Of a DNA stretch of 22,771 bases, positions 1-7,342 are shown one piece after another. How positions within the stretch are numbered: position 1 is the first letter of the stretch; each line of letters begins with the position of its first letter. This stretch comes from Bacteroidales bacterium UBA1769 (GTDB taxonomy: Bacteria > Bacteroidota > Bacteroidia > Bacteroidales > UBA932): NCBI GenBank assembly GCA_002314725.1, contig DCGV01000023.1, positions 1 through 22,771 of the forward strand, in the 5' to 3' direction. The notes under the pieces are model-generated. The model ran no database searches and had not been told where the DNA came from. It was given only the letters and a program-made list of their open reading frames with translations. Made by a program: the position numbers and the translations under genes.

Positions 1-58
1 AAATCTAAGTGTCAAAGACAGGAAGGTAGCATTAATTTTGGAATGCTCAAATCAGCTG

Positions 59-2917
59 CTAGATATCAACACTGAAGAGCATCTCAAAATGGTTCTTATC
101 CCCAATCAAAGGGGTTCTTGAGTATCTTACTCCAGCCTGGAAATTCGGCATAAACTCGAACAGGTGAAAATCGATCATGAAATCTGTTCCATACGAGTAA
201 TGCTGTGTCCTACTGCTTTTGGATGCATTATAGTCAATTGCGTAGTCAACGAAAGGAATCAGTTGAAAACGCTGGAGATAGATTAATTTTAGATCCAGGT
301 CTCCGGCATATATGGAGAGGGCATAATCTGCAGTAATCTTAAAAAACCTATCACTTGGTGTCAACTCCTTATACCCTCTAGGAAGTGTTGCAATTGAACT
401 TAACCTTATCTGCTTCTCTCCATCCCTATGCCATTGATAAGTGGAGGTCAGTTTCAATCCTTGATTATGAGTAAAACCTGGCAGATACAGGAATGAATAT
501 GTATAATTCATTGGGACACTATTCAACTTGCTGATTCCTTGCGTTATTGAAGCATTAACCCCGAATCCCCATCTTGGGAATATCTGCCCCTTTGCAATCG
601 GTAAAGTTTGAGAATATGTCAAACCGGTTTTAACTTTCCCAACCCTTTGGCCAAAAAAAGTGTCATTCGAGAAATTGTATTGTACAATAGGAGTAAGAGT
701 CCTGTTCCAACCGCCTTGATTAAAATGGATCTGTTTATATGCTTTTAACCCAATATTCAAGAAACCAATCTCAGAGACGAATGTCGAATCATGCTCATTA
801 TCTCTTCGTGTTCTATCATTATAATCAGCGGATAGCTCAAATGACATATTCATAATATGTGCAGTGCTCTTGAAATGTCCGGCGTGTCTGTTATCATGAT
901 ATGAGTATCCAAACATCGTTTCAATATTCCCTATTTCATTTTGAGAATAAAGAGTAACACCAGGCGCTGCTACAGAATAGAGTTGGTCGAAATTTGCTGA
1001 CAAGATATTGTCAATATTATAATAGACAGGAGCCCAAGAATGGATATGAATCATATGTCCTAATTGACTATATCTTTTCGAAGGCGTTTCTTTTGCATCA
1101 AGGTATTTTACCGCTGAAGAATCCATAGTAGCAACAGATTGCGACACACGTTGTTTTTCCAAGACATCAATAAAAGGATAATCCGATTGTGAGAAAGTGA
1201 GCTCTTTACCCACTGCATTTTTCAATTCGGTTCTTACCGGGCGATAACCATTTAAGGAGAAATCACTATAGTATATATCCCCACCAATGACATATGGATA
1301 TTTCGCTCCATATTGAGAATTTGAAATAGCCATTAATACATCCTGATCAGGATAATAACTGTAAATATTGTTCAGTCCATCGACATCACTGCTAAAATAG
1401 AGGAATTCTCCATTTGATTTCAAAGAGCTGATAGATATATGTTGCGGAGTCAGTATTTCACTCCACTCTCTGTTGTCATATCTATACACAGACACTCCTG
1501 ACTCAAACAAAACAGTGCAATATATATCCTCTCCGACAAAAGCGGATTCGAGAATCTGGCCACCTTTTGGGGACTCAACACTATTGATTACATTTCCACA
1601 ATTGTCTAGGAGAACTAAAAAGGATGTGCCTTCTATTGGATATTCAGCAACTACAATCCTGTCACCTTTATTATTCGGAGCCGGATTGAAATATTTGGTA
1701 TTTCTGCCCAACGTTCCGAAAGTTTTGTCACGATAATCATAATAACGTACAACAGAGTAGTTTTGAAGAGTTGCAGCATTATGATAAATCGTTTCAGACC
1801 AATAGATTCTTCCATTTACTGGATTACTAAGTGAAGATGCGTAACTGGAGAAATATCCTAAATGGTGCTCCTTCCCTTCCTTATCAATCCCTATCAGCTC
1901 AGGGGCATAATGCAATCCTTTTTTCACTGTAATAACATATCCATCCAACGGGGACTGAAGGTCATCGATATGAATTGCATCCAGGTAATCACAGTAATAT
2001 TTATTCTCTTTGGCAAGTATATTACTTAAACTTGTATATGGAGCCCTGAGAATAGCATCTTCTTCCCATACCTCAGTGAAAAGAGTTGTGGCTTTTCCAT
2101 ATATGTCAGCCCAAGATTCAAAAGGCCTTTCATCCGGCTTTTGGAATATGTCTTTTATAACCTGAAACCCTCTTGCCGTGGCATCGAAACGTTTTCCCAT
2201 ATAGAAATAGTCCTCAGTATCCACTCTGGATGCCACTTCGCAAAGATATCCAAGTACATATTTGTTAGGAGTCTCTTTGTAGAAAGATCCAAATTTCATT
2301 CTTTTATAATTCCTATACTCTCCGTTCAGAAAGAGTGTTCTTGCATGTTGGACAAAGTCCGCCTGTCTGCCTCGCCCGGATTGACTCAACTCAGTTTCAG
2401 CAACAACTGCATCCCCTTCCAACTCGTGAGATGTAATAAACAGTCCCATACCTGCACCAGCAATCTGTTCTCCAAACAAATAGCTCAAAGGGTGGTACAG
2501 TCCCTTCATAAAGTGCTCATCCTGCCCTGTATGTCTAAGCTCATGAGTCACAAGACAATCTATCCACGACATAGGGATAACATTGTAAGCATCAGGATTT
2601 GTGAATAGATCGACTCTTGTCGGAGCAACAGCAACTGATCCGTTGCTAATCGTGGAATGAGCGTGAAGGATAACAGGTTGTTTGATGGGATCTATCATCA
2701 AAGGCTCCATTACCAACGGACGCATCAACTCCATTTTATAAAGATATCTCCTGGCTAACGAATCTATCTCCTGTGGGTAGATAATCTTATAATGCACCCC
2801 ATCCAATTGTCGCCACTTAATACCAGCAGGCTCAGAACCAACAGAATAATACTGTCCGAATGCCACTGTAACATTAGCAATTATAGATATGATAACAAAT
2901 CCTATTTTCAATTTCAT
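59..2917 (-). CDS. Secreted/outer-membrane protein: metalloprotease-like domain, beta-propeller and probable C-terminal beta-barrel
   Basis: Predicted 952-residue exported protein. Residues 1-21 form a signal peptide (Lys-rich start, hydrophobic core, AFG before Gln22). Residues 125-129 read HELRH, a gluzincin HExxH zinc motif, and a second block at 164-176 contains E-G-D-A, where Glu167 could be the third metal ligand, as in peptidase-MA-like domains. About 300-620 is rich in short strands and Y-Y/D-G turns, like a TolB/WD40-type propeller. About 640-952 alternates aromatic and polar residues and looks like an outer-membrane beta-barrel. No family name is certain and the substrate is unknown. 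The gene is divergent from def. A TAACTTTG element at 2922-2929 ends 4 nt before the ATG, so the mRNA is probably leaderless. The HExxH and signal peptide are seen directly; the propeller and barrel are inferred from sequence texture. Confidence 0.85.
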   Translation of the reverse strand: MKLKIGFVIISIIANVTVAFGQYYSVGSEPAGIKWRQLDGVHYKIIYPQEIDSLARRYLYKMELMRPLVMEPLMIDPIKQPVILHAHSTISNGSVAVAPTRVDLFTNPDAYNVIPMSWIDCLVTHELRHTGQDEHFMKGLYHPLSYLFGEQIAGAGMGLFITSHELEGDAVVAETELSQSGRGRQADFVQHARTLFLNGEYRNYKRMKFGSFYKETPNKYVLGYLCEVASRVDTEDYFYMGKRFDATARGFQVIKDIFQKPDERPFESWADIYGKATTLFTEVWEEDAILRAPYTSLSNILAKENKYYCDYLDAIHIDDLQSPLDGYVITVKKGLHYAPELIGIDKEGKEHHLGYFSSYASSLSNPVNGRIYWSETIYHNAATLQNYSVVRYYDYRDKTFGTLGRNTKYFNPAPNNKGDRIVVAEYPIEGTSFLVLLDNCGNVINSVESPKGGQILESAFVGEDIYCTVLFESGVSVYRYDNREWSEILTPQHISISSLKSNGEFLYFSSDVDGLNNIYSYYPDQDVLMAISNSQYGAKYPYVIGGDIYYSDFSLNGYRPVRTELKNAVGKELTFSQSDYPFIDVLEKQRVSQSVATMDSSAVKYLDAKETPSKRYSQLGHMIHIHSWAPVYYNIDNILSANFDQLYSVAAPGVTLYSQNEIGNIETMFGYSYHDNRHAGHFKSTAHIMNMSFELSADYNDRTRRDNEHDSTFVSEIGFLNIGLKAYKQIHFNQGGWNRTLTPIVQYNFSNDTFFGQRVGKVKTGLTYSQTLPIAKGQIFPRWGFGVNASITQGISKLNSVPMNYTYSFLYLPGFTHNQGLKLTSTYQWHRDGEKQIRLSSIATLPRGYKELTPSDRFFKITADYALSIYAGDLDLKLIYLQRFQLIPFVDYAIDYNASKSSRTQHYSYGTDFMIDFHLFEFMPNFQAGVRYSRTPLIGDKNHFEMLFSVDI

Positions 2918-2921
2918 TCAA

Positions 2922-2929
2922 CAAAGTTA
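2922..2929 (-). promoter_or_regulatory. Candidate -7 element (TAACTTTG) for the 952-aa protein gene
   Basis: Matches the Bacteroidota TAnnTTTG consensus on the minus strand. Only 4 nt separate its last G from the ATG at 2917. No TTG lies at the expected -33 distance. Confidence 0.5.
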
Positions 2930-2941
2930 TCAAAATTTGAG

Positions 2942-2949
2942 TATATTTG
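2942..2949 (+). promoter_or_regulatory. Candidate -7 element (TATATTTG) for def
   Basis: Full TAnnTTTG match on the plus strand, 25 nt before the def ATG at 2975. It lies 12 bp from the opposing -7 element at 2922-2929, so the two polymerase footprints would overlap. An ATG at 2954, exactly 4 nt after the element, opens a four-codon frame (M-L-L-Y-stop) ahead of def. Confidence 0.5.
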
Positions 2950-2974
2950 TAGAATGTTGCTTTATTGAGAAAGT

Positions 2975-3529
2975 ATGATACTACCTATATTTTTGTATGG
3001 ATCCCCTGTATTGAAACAGCGTGCTGCCGATGCTGATATCAATGATAAAGATAGCTTGAAACAGCTCATCTCCGATATGAAAGAGACTATGAAGAATGCT
3101 GACGGATGTGGACTTGCTGCCCCTCAAGTTGGACATAGTATTCGAGTATTGGTCGTGGATGGGAACGATATCGCTGAGACATATCCAGAATTGAAAGGAT
3201 TCAGCAGGACTATGATTAATCCTGTCGTAACGGAAGAGAGCGAAGAGACAGCAGAATATACTGAAGGCTGCTTAAGCCTACCTAATCTTGATGCCGAGGT
3301 TATCAGACCAAAAAGTTTGAAAGTCCGCTATTTCAACGAGGATTTCAATGAAATTGAAGAGAGTTTTGACAACTTCGCAGCCAGAATGATCCAACATGAG
3401 TTTGACCATCTTGAGGGGATTGTTTACACAGACAGAATATCCCCTATCCGTAAAAAGATGATACAAGGCAAACTTCGCGGCATCTCAAAGGGTTGTGTCA
3501 GAACATCATATAGAGTTAAAGTTGGATAA
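2975..3529 (+). CDS. def: Peptide deformylase
   Basis: Removes the formyl group from the N-terminal methionine of nascent proteins in the cytoplasm, using Fe2+ or another divalent metal. All three family motifs are intact: GCGLAAPQ at 44-51, EGCLSLP at 97-103 (metal ligand Cys99) and HEFDH at 141-145 (His141, Glu142, His145). The length of 184 residues is normal. The ATG at 2975 is preceded by a purine-rich GAGAAAG, and the protein begins MILPIFLYG like other Bacteroidetes deformylases. The gene is first in a two-gene unit with the phosphohexomutase gene, which starts 1 nt after its stop. In Bacteroidetes def is often next to ruvX, and ruvX is close by here (4880-5290) on the other strand. 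Confidence 0.97.
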   Translation: MILPIFLYGSPVLKQRAADADINDKDSLKQLISDMKETMKNADGCGLAAPQVGHSIRVLVVDGNDIAETYPELKGFSRTMINPVVTEESEETAEYTEGCLSLPNLDAEVIRPKSLKVRYFNEDFNEIEESFDNFAARMIQHEFDHLEGIVYTDRISPIRKKMIQGKLRGISKGCVRTSYRVKVG

Positions 3530-3530
3530 T

Positions 3531-4874
3531 ATGGGCGCTTTTCACGCATACGATATCAGAGGTATTTACAATGTCGATTTCGACAAAGAATTGGCATATA
3601 AAGTAGCCTATTTCGTACCCAAACTTTTAGGCGCGTCTAAAGTTTTGGTCGGCAGAGATATGAGACTCTCATCTGACGAAATTCACGAAGCCGTTATTAA
3701 TGGCCTGATGGACGCCGGCGCGGATGTGTATGATTTAGGCTTGAGTTCAACCCCTCTAGTATATTTTGGAACTGCGAGATTTAACTTCCACGCATCTATT
3801 CAGATTACAGCCTCGCACAATGGGAAAGAGTACAACGGGATGAAAATTTCGAGAGAGAATGCTCTTCCAGTTGGCTTTGAGTCCGGATTGAAACAGATAA
3901 AGGAGTGGATTGATTCAAATGAACCCACACCTGTCGCAGATTCCAGAGGTACAATCCAACAATTCGATATTAAAGGTGAATATATCAATTTCCTCAAACA
4001 ATATAAGGAGGATTACAGTCACTTAAAGATAGGCATGGATCTCTCCAATGGTATGGCCTCTTTATTCATTAAAGAGATCTATGGAGATGCACCTTTCTAC
4101 CTATTTGATGAACTAGATGGTTCATTCCCGAACCACGAAGCGAACCCGCTTATTCCCGAGAACGTTGTTGCCCTGCAAAAATTAGTAATTAACGAGAATT
4201 GTGATATCGGTATTATTTTCGACGGTGATGCAGACAGAGTAATGTTTGTTGACGAAACAGGTAAATTCATACAGCCGGATCTCATCATAGCTCTAATGGG
4301 ACACTACTTCCTTGAGAAAAAAGGTGAAAAAGGTATTGTCATACAAGATATTAGAAGTTCGAAATCCATCGGAGAATATCTAAGTCCGTTAGGAGGAGAG
4401 ATGGTGACTTGGCGCGTCGGTAGAGCTTATGCTGCTCCAAAACTTCGAGAACTGGGAGGTATCTATGGAGGTGAGTTGGCAGGACACTACTATTTTAGAG
4501 ATTTCTTCTACTCTGACAGTGGAATCATGGCGTCAATGATTGTACTCAATGTCGTCTCTGAATATAAAAAACAGGGAATATCCTTCTCCAATTTGATTTC
4601 AAAGATAAAACACTACGAAAATTCAGGCGAAATCAATTTTAAGATTGAGAACAAACAAGCTGCGATGAAAGCCGTTTGCGAATATTTTATGTCAAAGGAG
4701 CAACAAACTGGCTATTATGATTTCGATGGATATCGGGTCGAATTCCCTGATTGGTGGTTCAACATCCGCCCTTCCAATACTGAACCGTTGTTGAGATTTA
4801 TTTGTGAAGCCAACTCTTTGGAACTTCTTGAGGAAAAGATTGCTCAAACCAGAGAGATTCTATCCAAATACTAA
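3531..4874 (+). CDS. manB: Phosphomannomutase/phosphoglucomutase (alpha-D-phosphohexomutase)
   Basis: Interconverts hexose-1-phosphate and hexose-6-phosphate, supplying sugar nucleotides for glycans. Numbered from the ATG at 3531, the catalytic phosphoserine loop TASHN is at 93-97 (Ser95), the Mg2+ loop DGDADR at 231-236, the sugar-binding GGELAGH at 313-319 and the phosphate-binding RPSNTEP at 413-419, one per domain. An in-frame GTG at 3495 would add 12 residues and overlap def by 35 bp. I prefer the ATG because the family N-terminus is normally F-x-x-Y-D-I-R-G, here only a few residues after Met1. The product is then 447 residues. The gene follows the def stop by 1 nt and is probably co-transcribed with it. 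It converges on ruvX with 5 bp between stops. Mannose versus glucose preference cannot be read from sequence, so the symbol is tentative. Confidence 0.93.
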   Translation: MGAFHAYDIRGIYNVDFDKELAYKVAYFVPKLLGASKVLVGRDMRLSSDEIHEAVINGLMDAGADVYDLGLSSTPLVYFGTARFNFHASIQITASHNGKEYNGMKISRENALPVGFESGLKQIKEWIDSNEPTPVADSRGTIQQFDIKGEYINFLKQYKEDYSHLKIGMDLSNGMASLFIKEIYGDAPFYLFDELDGSFPNHEANPLIPENVVALQKLVINENCDIGIIFDGDADRVMFVDETGKFIQPDLIIALMGHYFLEKKGEKGIVIQDIRSSKSIGEYLSPLGGEMVTWRVGRAYAAPKLRELGGIYGGELAGHYYFRDFFYSDSGIMASMIVLNVVSEYKKQGISFSNLISKIKHYENSGEINFKIENKQAAMKAVCEYFMSKEQQTGYYDFDGYRVEFPDWWFNIRPSNTEPLLRFICEANSLELLEEKIAQTREILSKY

Positions 4875-4879
4875 AAGGA

Positions 4880-5290
4880 CTATTTTCTATCCAAGAAAGT
4901 CTGAAGAATGATAGTAGCAGAGATTTTATCCACTGCCGCCTTGTCGCGTCTATCTGATTTCTTCATTCCACCGTCAATCATTGCACGATGTGCAAGCACT
5001 GATGTAAATCGTTCATCTTCAAGAGTAACAGGAATATCAGGAAATACCTTCTTCAATCTGTTCAGAAATGCATCGACATCGGTAGCGGCCTCTGATGGCT
5101 TATTGTTCATATTCATCGGATAGCCAACTACGAATCGCTCAATGGTCTCATTTTCCGAGTATTTTTGAAGATATTCTATTATATTTGCAGAATGAACAGT
5201 ATCCAAAGCTGAAGCAAAAATCCGTAATGGATCGCTGACTGCGACACCAACACGTTTTCGCCCGTAATCAATCCCTATAATTCTGTTCAT
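4880..5290 (-). CDS. ruvX: Putative pre-16S rRNA nuclease / Holliday junction resolvase, YqgF/RuvX family
   Basis: RNase H-fold protein of the YqgF family, linked in other bacteria to maturation of the 16S rRNA 5' end and annotated by fold as a Holliday-junction resolvase. The first acidic strand is IGIDYGRKRVGVAVSD near the N-terminus. VVGYPMNMN follows mid-protein, then LEDERFTS, and the C-terminal D-K-x-A-V-D-x-I-S-A helix closes the active site. I take the ATG at 5290 (136 aa). A GTG at 5305 would add five residues, but it lies upstream of the probable transcription start, because TACCTTTG at 5295-5302 ends only 4 nt before the ATG. The gene is divergent from the M23 peptidase gene with 20 bp between starts and convergent with the phosphohexomutase gene. 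Confidence 0.93.
   Translation of the reverse strand: MNRIIGIDYGRKRVGVAVSDPLRIFASALDTVHSANIIEYLQKYSENETIERFVVGYPMNMNNKPSEAATDVDAFLNRLKKVFPDIPVTLEDERFTSVLAHRAMIDGGMKKSDRRDKAAVDKISATIILQTFLDRK
5180..5187 (+). promoter_or_regulatory. Possible -7 element (TATATTTG) for the M23-dxr-rseP operon, inside ruvX
   Basis: Full TAnnTTTG match on the plus strand, 123 nt before the M23 peptidase ATG. I saw no TAnnTTTG element in the 20 bp between the divergent ATGs, so this is the nearest candidate. There is no good -33 element. It lies in ruvX coding sequence and could be a chance match. Confidence 0.25.
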
Positions 5291-5294
5291 GTTA

Positions 5295-5302
5295 CAAAGG
5301 TA
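5295..5302 (-). promoter_or_regulatory. Candidate -7 element (TACCTTTG) for ruvX
   Basis: TAnnTTTG match on the minus strand, 4 nt before the ruvX ATG at 5290. This placement argues for the ATG over the upstream GTG. Confidence 0.5.
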
Positions 5303-5310
5303 CACATATT

Positions 5311-6168
5311 ATGGCAAATCAGAACGACAATAGTCAGAAAAAGAAAAGGACACGTTATATCGTTTCTATAACACAGGAGGACTCTTTCAAACAACGAGGC
5401 CTGAAGATAACAAAAAGAGTCTTTTATCTGGTGATATCAGCAATAGTCTTTGCCATTATGATTGGAACATATTTCCTTACATCAAGAACGTTCCTTAAAT
5501 ACACCATTCCAGGTTATCCAAATGCTGAAACAAAGCAACTTTTGATTGACAATGCCGTAAAAGTTGATTCACTTCAAAGTGTGATTGATACATGGTCTTT
5601 CCAAGTGGCGAATATCCAACGCATTATCACAGGACAAGAACCATTGAGCATTGACATAGATACAACTACTGTAGGGCTTGACATTGACGACAATGCAAAA
5701 GCTCAATATACAGAGGCTGATTCACTATTTAGAGAGGATGTAGTTAACAGAGACCTATTTAACATCACTCACAATAAAATCAAGATAGAGCAGATTGAAG
5801 GTCTGCACTTCTTCACCCCACTGAAGGGTATTATCACAAATGGATATAACCAGGCAACAAATCACCCATATATTGATATAGCTGCCAAGAGTGGATCCAT
5901 GGTATATGCCATTCTCGATGGTACAGTAATTGCATCCTACTGGAACGATGACACAGGTTATGTCATCCAGATACAACACTCAAATGATTTGGTTTCAATA
6001 TACAAACATAACGATCAATTATTGAAACAAGCAGGGGACAAAGTCTCAGCCGGAACACCCATTGCATTTGTAGGCAGTACCGGCAGGTTGAGTACAGGAC
6101 CTCATCTTCATTTCGAGTTATGGCATAAAGGGGAAAGCATAGACCCTACTCTTTATATCAATTTCTAA
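5311..6168 (+). CDS. M23-family (LytM-type) peptidase, membrane anchored
   Basis: Predicted zinc endopeptidase that acts on peptidoglycan crosslinks from the periplasmic side. A basic cytoplasmic head (residues 1-35, many Lys/Arg) is followed by one transmembrane helix (about 36-57), a linker that may be partly coiled (75-110), and the M23 domain at about 165-285. The zinc and catalytic residues are present: His185 and Asp189 in H-P-Y-I-D, His233, and HLH at 265-267 in GPHLHFELW. It should therefore be active rather than a degenerate LytM activator. The length of 285 residues fits Bacteroidetes homologues. It is the first gene of a run with dxr (1 nt gap), rseP and the DUF4837 gene, and is divergent from ruvX. 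It may act in cell elongation or separation, which is inference. Confidence 0.92.
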   Translation: MANQNDNSQKKKRTRYIVSITQEDSFKQRGLKITKRVFYLVISAIVFAIMIGTYFLTSRTFLKYTIPGYPNAETKQLLIDNAVKVDSLQSVIDTWSFQVANIQRIITGQEPLSIDIDTTTVGLDIDDNAKAQYTEADSLFREDVVNRDLFNITHNKIKIEQIEGLHFFTPLKGIITNGYNQATNHPYIDIAAKSGSMVYAILDGTVIASYWNDDTGYVIQIQHSNDLVSIYKHNDQLLKQAGDKVSAGTPIAFVGSTGRLSTGPHLHFELWHKGESIDPTLYINF

Positions 6169-6169
6169 C

Positions 6170-7342
6170 ATGGGAGAGACTCAAAAACGGCATATTGCAA
6201 TATTAGGTTCAACTGGATCCATCGGAACGCAAGCATTGGATGTTATTTCACAACATCCAGAGATGTTCCAAGTGGAGTTACTGACGGCTAACAACAATAG
6301 CGGATTATTGATTGAACAAGCCATAAAGTTTCAACCCAACAGCGTCGTAATATGCAATGAGGAGAGATATGAAGAGGTTTCAAAAGCTTTGGAACCACAT
6401 TACATTAAGGTATTCACCGGCATAGATTCTATTTGTGATCTAGTAAAAGCTGAAGATATTGACATAGTGCTGACTGCAATGGTGGGATTCAGTGGATTAC
6501 GTCCAACTGTATCAGCCATCAAAGCTGGTAAGGTAATAGCGTTAGCCAACAAAGAGACACTTGTAGCAGCTGGAGAGTATATTACTAATCTATCTCAAGA
6601 GTATAATGCCCCTATTATCCCTGTTGATTCGGAACATTCTGCAATCTTTCAATGTCTGCAAGGGGAACAGACAAAGCCTGAAAAGCTTCTGTTAACCGGT
6701 TCAGGCGGCCCATTCTTGAACACCTCTATGAGTGAACTATGCAATGTAACGAAAGCTATGGCCCTGAATCATCCAAGATGGAAGATGGGTGCAAAGGTCA
6801 CAATAGATTCATCTTCCCTGATGAATAAGGGGTTGGAACTGATTGAAGCGAAGTGGCTCTTCAATATGGATCCGAAAGATATAGAGATTGTGATTCATCC
6901 TCAATCGATCATTCACTCCATGGTCCAATTCCATGACGGTTCCGTCATCGCTCAGATGGGGGTTCCTGATATGAGAGTCCCTATTCAATATGCACTTGCA
7001 TACCCATATAGAGTCAACCTAGATACAACAAGAATGAACTTCGCCGAATTGGCACAGATGACATTCTTTAAACCTGATCTCGACAGATTCCCTTGCCTGA
7101 AAATTGCATATCAAGCTCTTGAAGCAGGAGGCACTGCCACCTGTATCATGAATGCAGCCAACGAAGTGGCTGTCAAATATTTCTTGGAAGAGAGAATTAA
7201 ATTCAACTCCATTCCTAAAGTTATCATTGAGACTCTTGAGAGATGTCCTGTTTCAAAGGAGAAAGATCTTCAAACAATCTTTGACTGTGATAAAGAAGCC
7301 GCAATGACAGCGAATGACATTGTAAATAAATATTTGTTATGA
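6170..7342 (+). CDS. dxr: 1-deoxy-D-xylulose 5-phosphate reductoisomerase
   Basis: Converts DXP to 2-C-methyl-D-erythritol 4-phosphate with NADPH, the committed step of the MEP isoprenoid pathway. The NADPH-binding loop GSTGSIG is at 13-19. The metal- and substrate-binding motif VDSEHSAIFQ is near 150, LTGSGGPF follows, and N-K-G-L-E-L-I-E-A carries the second metal-site glutamate. The AANEVAV segment is in the C-terminal domain. The length of 390 residues is standard. The ATG at 6170 follows the M23 stop by 1 nt, and the stop codon overlaps the rseP start (ATGA), so translation of the run is probably coupled. Linking dxr to rseP is common in Bacteroidetes and elsewhere; the products supply undecaprenyl carrier precursors and envelope proteolysis. 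Confidence 0.98.
   Translation: MGETQKRHIAILGSTGSIGTQALDVISQHPEMFQVELLTANNNSGLLIEQAIKFQPNSVVICNEERYEEVSKALEPHYIKVFTGIDSICDLVKAEDIDIVLTAMVGFSGLRPTVSAIKAGKVIALANKETLVAAGEYITNLSQEYNAPIIPVDSEHSAIFQCLQGEQTKPEKLLLTGSGGPFLNTSMSELCNVTKAMALNHPRWKMGAKVTIDSSSLMNKGLELIEAKWLFNMDPKDIEIVIHPQSIIHSMVQFHDGSVIAQMGVPDMRVPIQYALAYPYRVNLDTTRMNFAELAQMTFFKPDLDRFPCLKIAYQALEAGGTATCIMNAANEVAVKYFLEERIKFNSIPKVIIETLERCPVSKEKDLQTIFDCDKEAAMTANDIVNKYLL

Noticed and set aside
28..47. Small hairpin AGCATT/AATGCT downstream of the first gene
   Set aside because: Only 6 bp with no T-run on either strand, so not supported as a terminator.
2141..2608. 155-codon open frame on the plus strand
   Set aside because: Lies wholly antisense to the 952-aa protein gene, has no recognisable domain, and the opposite frame has a signal peptide and motif.
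3495..3530. GTG start for the phosphohexomutase overlapping def by 35 bp
   Set aside because: The extension MSEHHIELKLDN has no family match, and the ATG at 3531 gives the expected N-terminus.
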